NCBI RefSeq assembly: GCF_008362905.1
Contig: NZ_VFJB01000005.1
Location: 124,001 to 188,000, forward strand
Length of the DNA stretch: 64,000 nt
From: Deferribacter autotrophicus
Lineage (GTDB): Bacteria; Chrysiogenota; Deferribacteres; Deferribacterales; Deferribacteraceae
Direction of reading: 5' to 3'
Position numbers and translations under genes: made by a program. Below the pieces are notes generated by a model that was not told the origin of the DNA, searched no databases, and was given only the letters and a program-made list of their open reading frames with translations. Below are positions 16,739 to 26,775 of the stretch, piece after piece. Numbering within the stretch: position 1 is the stretch's first letter; each line of letters opens with the position of its first letter.

Positions 16739-18474
16739 AGAGGGTTTTAAGTGGAAATGAAGCATTTGCGAGGGGGGCTTTTGAAGCCGCTGTTAAAGTG
16801 GTGAGTTCTTATCCAGGAACTCCAAGCACTGAAATAACAGAAAACATAAAGTTTTACGACGAGATATATTCTGAATGGGCTCCAAATGAGAAAGTTGCCT
16901 TTGAAGTAGCTCTTGGTGCATCTCTTGCCGGAAAAAGGGCTTTGACATGTATGAAACATGTGGGATTAAATGTGGCTGCTGACCCCTTAATGACTGCTAG
17001 TTACACTGGTGTCAATGGTGGGATGGTGGTTATTGTAGCTGATGATCCAAATATGTACAGTTCGCAGAATGAGCAGGATAGTAGGCATTATGCAAGATTT
17101 GCAAAAGTACCTATGTTAGAACCATCAGACTCACAAGAAGCAAAAGATTATTTAATCGAGGCTTTTAAGATATCAGAAGAATTTTGTACTCCAGTGCTGG
17201 TTCGCTCATGCACCAGATTATCTCACAGCAAAACTGTAGTAGAACTAGGTGAAAGGTGTGCAGAGGTTGATTTGGGGCTTGAAAACAATATACCAAAATG
17301 GGTGATGGTACCTGCCAATGCAAGGAAAAGACATATAGTTGTAGAAGATAGACTGAAAAAGTTGACGGATTTTTCATATAGTTCGAATTTAAACAAGATT
17401 GAGTATAAATCTAAAAATATAGGGATTGTTTGTTCTGGTATAGTTTATCAATACGTTAAAGAAGCTTTACCTGATGCTTCAATTTTAAAACTTGGGATGG
17501 TTTATCCCATTAGTATAGATCTAGTTAAAGAATTTTCTGAAAAAGTGGATAAATTGTACGTTGTGGAAGAACTTGATAAGTTTATTGAAAATGAACTGAA
17601 AGCTGCTGGAATAAAGGTCGAAAGTTTAAATAGGGATGTTTGTGGAGAACTTTCAGTAGAAAAAGTTAGAGAATTGTTTGGTGAAGAAACGGTTGCTAAA
17701 GAAGTTAGTCAGTTAAGTTTACCAAACAGACCGCCAAACATGTGTCCGGGGTGTTCTCATAGAGGTATTTTTTACGCAATCAATAGATTAAAGCTTTTTG
17801 TTGTCGGAGATATTGGTTGTTATACATTGGGGCTATTACCTCCATTGAGTGCAATTAATTCTACGGTTTGTATGGGTGCAAGTGTTTCAATGACACATGG
17901 TATAGATAAAGCGAGCGATGGAGAATATACAAAAAAAGTGGTTGGAGTAATAGGTGATTCTACATTTTTGCATACAGGCGTAAATGGTTTGATGAATATA
18001 ATTTATAATAAGGGGTTTTCTACCATTATAATTCTTGATAACAGAATAACTGGGATGACAGGGCACCAGCCTAACCCAGCTACAGGTTTTACAATTAAAG
18101 GGGAACCTGCACCTAAAATTGATTTTGAAGTGCTAGTAAGAGCAATGGGTGTGAAAAATGTATATAAAGTGGATCCTTTCAATATAGAAGAGTGTATGGA
18201 GGTTTTGAAAAGAGAAGTGGAGAAGAAAGAGCCTAGTGTAATAATAACTACAAGACCTTGTATTTTTGCTGATAGATCAGTGATTTCTAGTCCATTTTAT
18301 GTGGATGTAGAAAAATGTACAGGTTGTAAAGCATGTACTAAAATCGGTTGTCCTGCTATTTTGTGGGATGAAAATAAGAGACAAGCGTACATTGATGAAA
18401 CGCTATGTACTGGTTGTGGCCTTTGTCCCAAAGTATGCCGTTTCGATGCTATTCACCAAAGGGGGGAGAAATGA
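16735..18474 (+). CDS. iorA: Indolepyruvate:ferredoxin oxidoreductase, alpha subunit
   Basis: IorA with IorB oxidatively decarboxylates aryl-pyruvates to aryl-acetyl-CoA, reducing ferredoxin, in anaerobic amino-acid catabolism or its reverse. The 579 residues show the pyrimidine-binding domain at the N-terminus (SSYPGTPSTEIT near 23), the TPP-binding domain (MCPGCSHRGIFY near 337, then GVIGDSTFLHTGVNGLMN near 403), and two C-terminal 4Fe-4S motifs (CTGCKACTKIGCP near 522 and CTGCGLCPKVC near 561). The length is standard and no expected motif is missing. It overlaps iorB by 4 bases. Two PHP genes flank the pair. Confidence 0.95.
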   Translation: MKRVLSGNEAFARGAFEAAVKVVSSYPGTPSTEITENIKFYDEIYSEWAPNEKVAFEVALGASLAGKRALTCMKHVGLNVAADPLMTASYTGVNGGMVVIVADDPNMYSSQNEQDSRHYARFAKVPMLEPSDSQEAKDYLIEAFKISEEFCTPVLVRSCTRLSHSKTVVELGERCAEVDLGLENNIPKWVMVPANARKRHIVVEDRLKKLTDFSYSSNLNKIEYKSKNIGIVCSGIVYQYVKEALPDASILKLGMVYPISIDLVKEFSEKVDKLYVVEELDKFIENELKAAGIKVESLNRDVCGELSVEKVRELFGEETVAKEVSQLSLPNRPPNMCPGCSHRGIFYAINRLKLFVVGDIGCYTLGLLPPLSAINSTVCMGASVSMTHGIDKASDGEYTKKVVGVIGDSTFLHTGVNGLMNIIYNKGFSTIIILDNRITGMTGHQPNPATGFTIKGEPAPKIDFEVLVRAMGVKNVYKVDPFNIEECMEVLKREVEKKEPSVIITTRPCIFADRSVISSPFYVDVEKCTGCKACTKIGCPAILWDENKRQAYIDETLCTGCGLCPKVCRFDAIHQRGEK

Positions 18475-19040
18475 AAAAAGATATTCTGATGGTGGGAGTA
18501 GGTGGTCAGGGAATAGTTTTAGCAAGTGATATATTATGTGATGTAGCTCTTTTAGAAGGTTATGATGTTAAAAAAAGTGAAATACATGGTATGGCTCAAA
18601 GAGGTGGAAGTGTAGTTTCCCATGTTAGAGTAGGGGATAAAGTTTTTTCTCCGGTTATTCCTGTTGGTGAGGCTGATGTTATTGTTTCTTATGAAAATAT
18701 GGAATTTTTAAGGTATCTTGAATATAAAAACAATAACACAATGCTTATTTTGAATACCAATAGAATCTATCCACCACCTGTTGCTATGGGTGAGGCAGAT
18801 TATCCTGATGAGTTAATAGAAAAAGAAAAGAAAAATTTTAAAGAATTGTATGAGATAGATGCTCTTAAAATTGCTAAAGAGTCTGGAAATGTAAAAGTTG
18901 TAAGCACTGTAATGCTTGGTGCGTTAGCAAAACTGTTACCTTTTAAAAAAGATAGCTGGTATGAAGTGATTAGGATGAGGGTGCCTAAAAAGGTTGTGGA
19001 TGTTAATATCAAGGCTTTTGATTTAGGATATGCTCATTGA
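18471..19040 (+). CDS. iorB: Indolepyruvate:ferredoxin oxidoreductase, beta subunit
   Basis: The gamma-type domain partner of IorA has 189 residues. The start is set at the ATG at 18471, which overlaps the iorA stop (ATGA) and has GGGGGAG just upstream. A longer reading frame upstream lies inside iorA and is not used. The N-terminus MKKDILMVGVGGQGIVLASDIL and the SEIHGMAQRGGSVVSHVRVG segment near 39 are diagnostic of the family. The gene ends inside the start of the next PHP gene (11-base overlap), which supports one operon. Confidence 0.95.
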   Translation: MKKDILMVGVGGQGIVLASDILCDVALLEGYDVKKSEIHGMAQRGGSVVSHVRVGDKVFSPVIPVGEADVIVSYENMEFLRYLEYKNNNTMLILNTNRIYPPPVAMGEADYPDELIEKEKKNFKELYEIDALKIAKESGNVKVVSTVMLGALAKLLPFKKDSWYEVIRMRVPKKVVDVNIKAFDLGYAH

Positions 19041-19902
19041 TTTGCATATCCATTCAAATTTTAGTTCTGATGGTGAACGCAAACCTTCAGAGATTTATGA
19101 AATAATTAAGACTAAAAAAATCAATATCTTTTCAATTACAGACCATAACACTGTAAAAGGGGTGAGAAATTTACTGAAAAGTGTGAAAAATGGTAGTGTA
19201 ATGTTTATCCCTGGTGTTGAATTTTCTTGTTCATTTGAAGGGTATGAAATTCACCTTCTATCTTATGGTTTTAATCATTTGGATGAGCGGTATGATTTTT
19301 TAGAAGATAATTTTAAGAAGATTAAGAGAGAGCAAGCTATTAGAAGAACTCGTAAGTTGCAAGAAATAGGTTTTATTTTAAATGTGGAAGAGGTCTTAGA
19401 AGAAGCAGGGGAAAAGGCTGCTTCGGGGGTAACCTTTTTAAATGTTTTAAAACGATACAAGGAAAATCGGCAAAAACTTTATGATTATTTAGAAGGAGAT
19501 AAATCTAATTCACCTTATACAAATTTCTATTTTGATTTTTTTAGAAAAGGTGGATTTGCCTATGTGGAGATAAAATTACTTGATTATTTTGAGGTAGTAA
19601 ATATATTAAAAGATACTTTTTTGGTATTGGCTCATCCTGGGTTGTATCCTGAGGAATTGATAGGTAAACTTTTGATTGAATCGGTTGATGGTATTGAGGC
19701 TTATAGTAGTTATCATGATATTGAGCAGAGCCAAAGATTTGTTAGATTAGCTTCAGATAAGGGATTGGTTGTGACATGTGGAAGTGACCATCATGGTAAA
19801 AATATTAAACCTAATGTGGAATTTATCAATTACGAACTGCCATTTGATGTTGAAAGCAGGTTAATCGAAAGGTTAGATTCTTTAAAGAGTTATTTTATCT
19901 AA
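19030..19902 (+). CDS. PHP-domain phosphoesterase, YciV/RNase AM-like
   Basis: This second PHP-superfamily hydrolase has 290 residues. Motifs are DLHIHSNFSSDGERKPSEI at residues 4-22, TDHNTVKG near 38, PGVEFSC near 60, LAHPGLYP near 198 and the C-terminal CGSDHHGKN near 255. Size and motif pattern fit the group that includes 3',5'-nucleoside bisphosphate phosphatase and RNase AM (YciV), which trims 5' ends of RNA or removes pAp. It overlaps iorB by 11 bases and is followed by a clean terminator, so it closes the operon. The substrate is not certain. Confidence 0.85.
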   Translation: MLIDLHIHSNFSSDGERKPSEIYEIIKTKKINIFSITDHNTVKGVRNLLKSVKNGSVMFIPGVEFSCSFEGYEIHLLSYGFNHLDERYDFLEDNFKKIKREQAIRRTRKLQEIGFILNVEEVLEEAGEKAASGVTFLNVLKRYKENRQKLYDYLEGDKSNSPYTNFYFDFFRKGGFAYVEIKLLDYFEVVNILKDTFLVLAHPGLYPEELIGKLLIESVDGIEAYSSYHDIEQSQRFVRLASDKGLVVTCGSDHHGKNIKPNVEFINYELPFDVESRLIERLDSLKSYFI

Positions 19903-19959
19903 ACTGATTACTAAAAATTATGGTTGAAATAGGAAAATTTTTATGATAGTTATTAAACC

Positions 19960-19987
19960 AAGTGGGCTTAGCCCACTTATTTTTTTG
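19960..19987 (+). terminator. Intrinsic terminator after the iorAB-PHP operon
   Basis: An 8-bp GC-rich stem (19960-19967 with 19971-19978, AAGTGGGC/GCCCACTT) with a TTA loop is followed by a run of seven T. It separates the iorAB operon from the rimP-nusA operon, which starts 15 bases later. Confidence 0.9.
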
Positions 19988-20001
19988 TAAGGATTATGGC
20001 A

Positions 20002-20478
20002 ATGGATATTTTAAGCGAAAAAATAAAAAAAGAAGTAATTTCCTTTTTCGAAAAAAACATTAAAGATGACAGAATAGAGCTTTATGATATTGTCTTTAGA
20101 AGGGAAAGACGTGGTTGGGTTTTGCGTATTTTCATTGATGGGGATCGTGTTGGACTTGATGAATGTGTCTCTGTGAGTAAACTTGTTTCCAATTGGTTAG
20201 ATGAAGTGGATATAATACCTTATGAAAACTATAATTTGGAAGTATCAACCCCTGGAGCAAACAGGGAAGTAAGAAGCCTTGATGAATTTAAAAAATATAT
20301 TGGTAAGTATTGCAAGATTAAAATGAAAGAACATGATAAATATGGACGTATTAATTATAAAGGTTATATTAAAGATGTACAGGATAACTATGTTATTTTG
20401 TTTGTAGAGGAAGAAAATAAAAATTTCGAGATAGATTATGACAAAATTAAAAAAGCAAATTTAGATGTGAAGTTTTAG
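20002..20478 (+). CDS. rimP: Ribosome maturation factor RimP
   Basis: RimP binds S12 and aids assembly of the 30S subunit. The 158-residue protein has the RimP N-domain with LRIFIDGDRVGLDECVSVSKLVSNWLD (about 35-62) and LEVSTPGANREVRSLDEF (about 75), which is the family signature, and an SH3-like C-domain. Two ATGs are possible, at 19996 and 20002. The second is preferred because AAGGA is 8 bases away, whereas the first would be 2 bases away. It heads the conserved rimP-nusA-infB operon. Confidence 0.95.
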   Translation: MDILSEKIKKEVISFFEKNIKDDRIELYDIVFRRERRGWVLRIFIDGDRVGLDECVSVSKLVSNWLDEVDIIPYENYNLEVSTPGANREVRSLDEFKKYIGKYCKIKMKEHDKYGRINYKGYIKDVQDNYVILFVEEENKNFEIDYDKIKKANLDVKF

Positions 20479-20486
20479 GAGGAAAG

Positions 20487-21809
20487 ATGAAAGAGTTAGC
20501 AAGAGTGGCTGATGAAATAGGTAGAGAAAAAGGGTTGTCAAGAGAAGTTTTGAGTGAAGCCCTTGAAGATTCTATTAGAGCTGCTGTAATAAGAAAGTAT
20601 GGTAGATTAACTGAACCTGAAGTGTCAGTAGACCTTGAGCGTGGTAAGATAGACATTAAAATACCAAAAGAGGTAGTTGAATCAGTTGAGAATAAAAATT
20701 ATGAAATTTTGATAGATGATGCAAAGAAGATTAAACCTGACGCTGAGTTAGGTGATGTAATAATGGTACCTATCTCTTTTAATGAACTTGGTAGACAAGC
20801 TGCTCTTGTTGCTAAACAAAGACTTTTTGAAAGAATTAGAGATGCCGAAAAACAGGTAGTATATGATGAATTTCAAGGTAAGGTTGGACAAATTGTTACT
20901 GGGGTTGTTTTGAAATCTGATAAAGATAATATGATTGTTAGTATAGGTAAAACTGAAGCATTTATGCCTAAAAGAGAAGTGATACCTGGGGATTATTATG
21001 ATAGAGGTGATTATGTAAGAGCTCTGTTGCTTGAAATAAGGGTTGTTAGAGGATGGCCTCAATTGATCCTTTCCAGGACACATCCAGATTTTCTGAAGAA
21101 ACTGTTTGAAGTGGAAATACCTGAGGTGTTTGAAGGTATTATAGAGGTTAAATCTGTTGCTAGAGAGCCTGGTGATCGAGCAAAAGTAGCTGTGTATTCG
21201 AAGAGTAGTAGTATTGACCCTGTTGGTGCTTGTATAGGTTTAAAAGGTACAAGGATTAATGCAATAAGTAACGAATTGCGTGGAGAGAAAATAGATGTCA
21301 TTGAATGGTCTCCGGATCCTGTAAAGTTTGTTTGTAATGCTCTATCACCTGCAGAAGTAATTTTAACAAATATATTTGAGGATGAAAAAACAATTGAAGT
21401 TGTAGTGCCAGATGATCAGTTATCATTGGCTATTGGTAAGAGAGGGCAGAATGTTAGACTTGCTGCAATGTTAACTGGTTGGAGATTGGATGTATTGAAA
21501 GAAAGTGAATATAACATAATTAGAAAAGAGAGAATGCAGGAGCAGGAAGAGGAGTTAAAAGAGTTTTACGAGATATATAATCTTGAAAATATAGATATCT
21601 TGGATGAAAATATGATATCGAAATTACTTGAACATGGTATTGATGACGTTGAAAAGCTTTCCACTGCAAGTGTGGATGAAGTAGTAATGGCCCTTGGTGT
21701 TAATGAGGATCAGGCTATTGTAATAATCAACAGTGCCATTGATTATCTTACTGAGAAGCTTGATGAGCTTGGGTATGAGGAAGAAGAAATTTCTGATGAA
21801 GAGGAGTAA
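20487..21809 (+). CDS. nusA: Transcription termination/antitermination factor NusA
   Basis: NusA binds RNA polymerase and nascent RNA and modulates pausing, termination and antitermination. The 440 residues show the N-terminal polymerase-binding domain (about 1-125), S1 domain (about 133-200, GQIVTGVVLKSDKDNMIVSIG) and two KH domains (DPVGACIGLKGTRINAI near 248 and LSLAIGKRGQNVRLAA near 311). An acidic helical C-terminus (about 345-440) contains one helix-hairpin-like segment. GGAGG precedes the ATG. The last base is shared with the next start (TAATG overlap), which indicates translational coupling. Confidence 0.97.
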   Translation: MKELARVADEIGREKGLSREVLSEALEDSIRAAVIRKYGRLTEPEVSVDLERGKIDIKIPKEVVESVENKNYEILIDDAKKIKPDAELGDVIMVPISFNELGRQAALVAKQRLFERIRDAEKQVVYDEFQGKVGQIVTGVVLKSDKDNMIVSIGKTEAFMPKREVIPGDYYDRGDYVRALLLEIRVVRGWPQLILSRTHPDFLKKLFEVEIPEVFEGIIEVKSVAREPGDRAKVAVYSKSSSIDPVGACIGLKGTRINAISNELRGEKIDVIEWSPDPVKFVCNALSPAEVILTNIFEDEKTIEVVVPDDQLSLAIGKRGQNVRLAAMLTGWRLDVLKESEYNIIRKERMQEQEEELKEFYEIYNLENIDILDENMISKLLEHGIDDVEKLSTASVDEVVMALGVNEDQAIVIINSAIDYLTEKLDELGYEEEEISDEEE

Positions 21810-22393
21810 TGGGTAGTAAGGCTATTAGAACCTGTATTGCATGCAATACTGAAAAATACAAAGATGAGTTACTTCGATTTGTGATTGTTGATGGTCAGCT
21901 TGTGTTTGATTTAAAGCAAAAGCTAGAAGGTCGTGGGTGTTACTTGTGTTTTTCTAAAGAGTGTTTTAAGAAGAGTACAAAAAAGAGGTTGTTTCAAAAA
22001 CATTTGAAAAGCAATATATTGGAAGATATTTCCTTTTTTGCTTTATGTAAAAATGTCAGGGAAACATACAAGAGATATATTTATACTTTATTGAGAGTAA
22101 ATATAATTTCTAAGAATATAGTGGAAGGCATTTTTAAGGTGAAAGAAGCTTTAAAAGAGGAGAAGGCTTTTTTATGTCTTTTCCCATCTGATGTGAGTAA
22201 AAATAGTAAGGATAAGCTTACTAATTTGATTATTAGAAAAAAAGTTCCTTTTTATATGTTAGATGATAAAAAGACTGTAGCAATAAATATACACAGGCCA
22301 ATAAGGGGAGCTTATGCTGTCCTTGATAAAAAGTTAGCAAATGTTATGATAGAAAAATTAGAAAAGATTAAGCAGATAAAAAAATGGATTTAG
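21809..22393 (+). CDS. YlxR (RnpM) - L7Ae/YlxQ fusion protein
   Basis: This 194-residue protein joins two domains that are separate genes in Bacillus. Residues about 5-80 are the YlxR/DUF448 domain (RTCIACNTEKYKDELLRFV, then GRGCYLCFSKEC), known in B. subtilis as an RNase P modulator. Residues about 90-185 resemble the L7Ae-like RNA-binding fold of YlxQ (VEGIFKVKEALKEEKAFLCLFPSDVSKNSKDKL). The gene lies between nusA and infB exactly where ylxR and ylxQ usually sit. No frame break is seen between the domains. RNA binding is expected, and the precise role is unknown. Confidence 0.88.
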   Translation: MGSKAIRTCIACNTEKYKDELLRFVIVDGQLVFDLKQKLEGRGCYLCFSKECFKKSTKKRLFQKHLKSNILEDISFFALCKNVRETYKRYIYTLLRVNIISKNIVEGIFKVKEALKEEKAFLCLFPSDVSKNSKDKLTNLIIRKKVPFYMLDDKKTVAINIHRPIRGAYAVLDKKLANVMIEKLEKIKQIKKWI

Positions 22394-22408
22394 TAAGGGG
22401 TGTTTTGT

Positions 22409-25222
22409 ATGGCAAGATTTAAAATCGATGAAGTTGCAGAAAAGCTCAAAATTACTGCTGAAGAGGTGGTGGAGAAGCTAAAAGAAAAAGGATATGAAGA
22501 TATTGATGTTAATAAAAGTATAGATGATAAAGCAGTAGAGCTGTTGGGATTGGATCCTAAGAAATTGCAGATGGATAAAAGACAAGAGTTTTTGAAAAAG
22601 GCACTGGAAAGACGCAAAAGACACCCCAAACCTAAAGAAGTAGTTGTTAAGGATCAAGCAGGTCAAAAAGAAAGAAAAAGATTATCAAAAGAAGAGCTTT
22701 TAAAGAAAAAACTTGAATTAGAGAAGAGCTTGAAAAAAGTCGATGAGTTGCGCAGAAAAAAACAGGAAGAGATTAAAGCAGAGACAGTTACTAAAGTAGT
22801 TAAGAAAGGAGAAGTGGCTGCTGAAAAAGAGAAGATTAAAGAGGAAAAAAAGGTTGCTCAGAAAGTTACTCCTGCAGCAGAGGTAGTTGATAAAAGTATA
22901 AAAAGGGAAATTTCAGAAGAAAAACCTTATAAAGTTAAAGAGGACGTAGATAGAGATACTAGAAAATATATACAGACTGAAGAAGCTAAGCCTGATAAAG
23001 GCGTTGTAAGAGAAGAGAAAAAAGAAGATAAAAGAGGCAAAAAGCCTTATCGCCCTCGTAAACCAGAGGATGTAAGAGGTAAAAAAGTTTATAAGAAAGA
23101 GGAAATTGTTAAAGAAGCAGTTAAAAAAGAAGAAAAACGTATAGTTCCTGATATAGAAGTTGATACTGAAAAAGAAGCTTTGAAAAAGAAGAAAAAAGAT
23201 AAAGATGAAATTTTAGAAGTTAAAGAGGTTAAAAAACCTAAAGGGAAAAAAGGTGTTAAGAAAGTTAAGAATTTTAAAAAGGATATTTTAGAAGGTATAG
23301 ATGAACTTGAGTTGGAAGAGGAAATTGAAAAAGTTGAGGATACCTTTGTCGGTGAAGATATAGTAACTGAAGAGGAGCAAGTAGTAGATAAAAAAGAAGT
23401 TGTTGAAGAGAAAAAAGAAGAACAGCCTAGAAAACCTGTAAAACCTTCTAAGATTCAGATTGGTGAAAGTGTTTCAATTACTGAATTAGCAAGGTTGATG
23501 GGTATAAAGGCAAATGAAATAGTAAAGAAACTTTTTGAAATGGGTGTAATGGCTAATATTACTCAATCAATTGATGCTGAAACTGCGCAGCTTTTGGGTG
23601 CTGAGTATGATATTGAAGTAGAAGTAAAAACAGTTACTGAAGAAGATTTAATACCAAAGTATGAAGATAAGCCTGAGGATTTAAAACCGAGACCTCCAAT
23701 TATTACAGTTATGGGACATGTGGATCATGGTAAGACTTCTCTTTTGGATAAAATAAGAAAAACAAAAGTTGCAGAGAAAGAGGCTGGAGGAATAACTCAG
23801 CATATAGGTGCTTATGAAGTTGATTTACCACAAGGGAAACTTGTGTTTCTTGATACTCCTGGTCATGAAGCTTTTACTACATTAAGGGCAAGAGGAGCTC
23901 AGGTAACAGATATTGTTATTCTTGTGGTTGCTGCAGATGATGGTGTTATGCCTCAAACAAAAGAGGCTATTGACCATTCAAAAGCTGCAAATGTTCCAAT
24001 AGTGGTAGCTATTAATAAAATTGATAAACCAAATGCTAACCCAGAACATGTGAAAGGACAGCTTGCTGAGCTTGGCATTATTTCAGATGAGTGGGGTGGA
24101 GATTATCAGTTTCAGGAAGTTTCAGCAAAAACAGGACAGGGAATAGATGAACTTTTGGAAAGAGTATGGTTAGAAGCAGAGATGCTTGAGCTCAAAGCAA
24201 ATCCAAAGCGTCCTGCTGAGTGTGTAATTATTGAATCAAAGCTGGATAAACATAGAGGACCTGTTGCAACTGTTATTGTACAAAACGGGACATTGAAAAA
24301 AGGTGATGTTTTTGTAGTGGGTGCTCAGTATGGTAAGGTTAGGTCAATGTTCAATTTCTTAGGTAAGACTGTGAAAGAAGCTGGCCCATCTATCCCTGTG
24401 GAATTAATGGGCTTTTCTGAAGTGCCTGATGCAGGGGAAAGATTGATAGTTTTACCAAATGAAAAACTGGCAAAACAAATAGCTGAAATGAGGAAAGAGA
24501 AAAAGAGAGAGCAGGAGCTTCTTGAGAAAAGTAAGGTTAGCCTTACAGATATATTTAGTAAAATTCAGGAAGGTGAGCTTCAAGAGCTTAACATTATTAT
24601 AAAAGCTGATGTTCAGGGATCTGTGGAAGCATTGAAATCATCATTGCTTAAGCTTTCTAATCCTGAGGTAAAAGTTAATGTTATCCATGATGGAGTAGGT
24701 GCAATAAGTGAGTCTGATGTCCTTTTAGCATCAGCTTCAAATGCTATTATTATTGGTTTTAATGTAAGACCTGATTCAAAAGCTAAGGCGGCAAGTGAAA
24801 GGGAAAAGGTGGAAATTCATCTTTACTCTGTTATCTATGATGCAATTGAGGACGTTAAAAAGGCTATTGAAGGTATGCTCACTCCTGAGACAAAAGAAAA
24901 TATAGTTGGTAAGGTTGAGATTAGGAAAGTATTTACCATATCTAAAGTTGGTAGAGTGGCTGGTTGTTATGTCCTTGAAGGTAAAGTAACAAGGAATTCA
25001 AATGTGAGAATTTTAAGGGATAATGTTGTTATTTATGATGGCAAAATTGGAACATTGAAGCGTTTTCAGGATGATGTGAAAGAGGTTGTGGCTGGTTATG
25101 AATGTGGTTTAACAATTGATAGGTATAATGATATAAAAGAAGGTGATATATTAGAAGTTTACGAACTTGTAGAGGAGAAAAGAACCCTTGATGATGTAAA
25201 AGGGGAAAATAATGAGAAATAG
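22409..25222 (+). CDS. infB: Translation initiation factor IF-2
   Basis: IF-2 is the GTPase that brings initiator fMet-tRNA to the ribosome. The start is set at the ATG at 22409 (AAGGGGTG at 22396-22402); a GTG 9 bases earlier is the alternative. The 937 residues show an IF2-N helix domain (about 1-50), a long Lys/Glu-rich disordered region (about 60-345) and a second IF2-N domain (about 350-400). The G domain follows, with [14 protein letters not shown] near 440, [15 protein letters not shown] near 486 and NKIDKP near 540. After it come domains II-IV, including the conserved [17 protein letters not shown]. It is a complete housekeeping gene. Confidence 0.98.
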   Translation: MARFKIDEVAEKLKITAEEVVEKLKEKGYEDIDVNKSIDDKAVELLGLDPKKLQMDKRQEFLKKALERRKRHPKPKEVVVKDQAGQKERKRLSKEELLKKKLELEKSLKKVDELRRKKQEEIKAETVTKVVKKGEVAAEKEKIKEEKKVAQKVTPAAEVVDKSIKREISEEKPYKVKEDVDRDTRKYIQTEEAKPDKGVVREEKKEDKRGKKPYRPRKPEDVRGKKVYKKEEIVKEAVKKEEKRIVPDIEVDTEKEALKKKKKDKDEILEVKEVKKPKGKKGVKKVKNFKKDILEGIDELELEEEIEKVEDTFVGEDIVTEEEQVVDKKEVVEEKKEEQPRKPVKPSKIQIGESVSITELARLMGIKANEIVKKLFEMGVMANITQSIDAETAQLLGAEYDIEVEVKTVTEEDLIPKYEDKPEDLKPRPPIITVMGHVDHGKTSLLDKIRKTKVAEKEAGGITQHIGAYEVDLPQGKLVFLDTPGHEAFTTLRARGAQVTDIVILVVAADDGVMPQTKEAIDHSKAANVPIVVAINKIDKPNANPEHVKGQLAELGIISDEWGGDYQFQEVSAKTGQGIDELLERVWLEAEMLELKANPKRPAECVIIESKLDKHRGPVATVIVQNGTLKKGDVFVVGAQYGKVRSMFNFLGKTVKEAGPSIPVELMGFSEVPDAGERLIVLPNEKLAKQIAEMRKEKKREQELLEKSKVSLTDIFSKIQEGELQELNIIIKADVQGSVEALKSSLLKLSNPEVKVNVIHDGVGAISESDVLLASASNAIIIGFNVRPDSKAKAASEREKVEIHLYSVIYDAIEDVKKAIEGMLTPETKENIVGKVEIRKVFTISKVGRVAGCYVLEGKVTRNSNVRILRDNVVIYDGKIGTLKRFQDDVKEVVAGYECGLTIDRYNDIKEGDILEVYELVEEKRTLDDVKGENNEK

Positions 25223-25508
25223 TACATTTATAATTGGGGCGGTGTTGTTTGAATTAGATATACCTGGGGCATTTTCTCTGAAAGATAAAAGACGAGTATT
25301 AAACAGTTTGAAATCGCAAATGAAAAATAAGTTTAATGTTGCTGTTTCTGAGGTGGGTGGTAAAGATGTATGGAATAGAAGTGTCTTGGCTGTTACTACA
25401 GTATCAGATAACAGACGCTTAGTGGATGAAATGTTGCAAAAAATCATAAATTTTGTTGATAATTTTCCAGAAATCAACATATTAAAAATGTATGAGGAAA
25501 TTTTATAG
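25212..25508 (+). CDS. ylxP: DUF503 protein (YlxP-like)
   Basis: This 98-residue protein of the DUF503/YlxP family occurs between infB and rbfA in many bacteria. The recognisable segments are [41 protein letters not shown] (about 10-50) and [20 protein letters not shown] near 61. The function is unknown; a ribosome-assembly-related role is inferred only from gene order. The start overlaps infB by 11 bases, and it abuts rbfA. Confidence 0.88.
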   Translation: MRNSTFIIGAVLFELDIPGAFSLKDKRRVLNSLKSQMKNKFNVAVSEVGGKDVWNRSVLAVTTVSDNRRLVDEMLQKIINFVDNFPEINILKMYEEIL

Positions 25509-25859
25509 ATGATGGCAAAAGGTTTACGTGCAAAAAGAGTTTCAGAGTTACTGAGAGAAGAACTTTCTAGGTTAATAATTTATGAAGTCAAAGACCCTCG
25601 TGTAAAATCAGTTATAATCACCGCTGTGAAAGTTACGAATGATTTAAGCATTGCGAGGATATATTTTCGCTCTTATGATGTGGAAGCTAACCTTGAGGAT
25701 ATTTTGTCTGGCTTAAATAGAAGTAAAGGATTTTTGCGAGAGAATATAAAACGCTCACTACGTTTAAAAAAAATACCATCTTTTGAATTTTTCATCGATG
25801 ATACTGTGGATGAAGGTTTTAAAATAGAGCAGATAATTAAAAAGCTTCATGAATCTTAA
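25509..25859 (+). CDS. rbfA: 30S ribosome-binding factor A
   Basis: RbfA binds the 5' helix of 16S rRNA during late 30S maturation. The 116-residue protein has the single KH-like domain of the family: RAKRVSELLREELSRLI at the N-terminus, VKDPRVKSVIITAVKVTNDLSIARIYF in the middle and LRLKKIPSFEFFIDDTVDEGFKIEQII near the end. It directly follows ylxP, and its end overlaps the start of truB by 11 bases. Either of two adjacent ATGs could initiate. Confidence 0.95.
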   Translation: MMAKGLRAKRVSELLREELSRLIIYEVKDPRVKSVIITAVKVTNDLSIARIYFRSYDVEANLEDILSGLNRSKGFLRENIKRSLRLKKIPSFEFFIDDTVDEGFKIEQIIKKLHES

Positions 25860-26751
25860 TGGATTTATAATTCTTTACAAAGAAAAAAATATAAGTTCTT
25901 TCAAAGCGATTGATAAATTGCGTAAGATTTTAGGTGCAAAGAAGTGTGGGCATACAGGTACACTTGATCCTATAGCTGAAGGTGTTTTACCTGTATGTGT
26001 GAATAATGCTACTAAATTTATCAAATACTTAAATGAAAATGAGAAAGAATATATAGCTGAGTTTAAGTTGGGAATTTCCACTGATACTTTTGATATCACG
26101 GGAACAATTGTCAGTGAAAATAAAGATAAAATTCCAAGTATTGAAGAAGTTAAAAAAGTTTTAAGAGAGATGACAGGTGATTTATTACTTCCTGTGCCTA
26201 AATTTTCTGCTGTGAAGATTGGTGGGGAAAGAGCTTATAAGCTTGCAAGGCAGAAAAAAGATTTTGATGCAGGAAGTAGAGTCTCAAAAATTTTTCATGT
26301 TGAATTAGTTGACTATCAGTATCCAACAGGGATAGTTAAAATAGTATGTTCTAAAGGAACTTATATAAGAAGTTTTATAAATGAAATGGGTATCAGGCTT
26401 GGTTCATTTGCCACAATGAGCAATCTTATTAGAACTAGAAGTGGAGACTTTAGTATAAAAGATGCTTTAAAAATAGAAGATATTGAGAAAAAAATAGATG
26501 AAAATGATTATTCTTTTATTATTCCTGTTTGGAAAGTGTTGTTATTCCCTACTGCTGTTGTAAAAGATGAATACTTAAAACTTGCAAAGAATGGTGGTAA
26601 ATTAAAGAGGGCTATGTATCTAAAATTTCCCATAACAGATTATGATAAATATTATTTTTTAAGTGATAGAGAAGGTAATATTTTTGCTATTGCAAAAAAG
26701 GAAGAAGGATCAATTTATCCTTTGAAGATTGAACATGTTTTTTTGAATTGA
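25849..26751 (+). CDS. truB: tRNA pseudouridine(55) synthase TruB
   Basis: TruB makes the universal pseudouridine in the T-loop of tRNA. The 300-residue protein has KKCGHTGTLDPIAEGVLPVC at about 31-50, with the catalytic Asp in GTLDP. The PKFSAVKIGGERAYKLAR segment follows near 117, then CSKGTYIRSFINEMG near 168, all family signatures. The start overlaps rbfA by 11 bases. The gene is followed by a 329-base spacer that holds a 236-bp structured repeat before rpsO, an insertion into an otherwise compact operon. Confidence 0.95.
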   Translation: MNLNGFIILYKEKNISSFKAIDKLRKILGAKKCGHTGTLDPIAEGVLPVCVNNATKFIKYLNENEKEYIAEFKLGISTDTFDITGTIVSENKDKIPSIEEVKKVLREMTGDLLLPVPKFSAVKIGGERAYKLARQKKDFDAGSRVSKIFHVELVDYQYPTGIVKIVCSKGTYIRSFINEMGIRLGSFATMSNLIRTRSGDFSIKDALKIEDIEKKIDENDYSFIIPVWKVLLFPTAVVKDEYLKLAKNGGKLKRAMYLKFPITDYDKYYFLSDREGNIFAIAKKEEGSIYPLKIEHVFLN

Positions 26752-26775
26752 GTAAGTAATAGTGGTAGTAGATAA

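Noticed and set aside
18405-18470. N-terminal extension of iorB
   Set aside because: The extra codons overlap the iorA ferredoxin motif; the ATG at 18471 has the ribosome binding site and family N-terminus.
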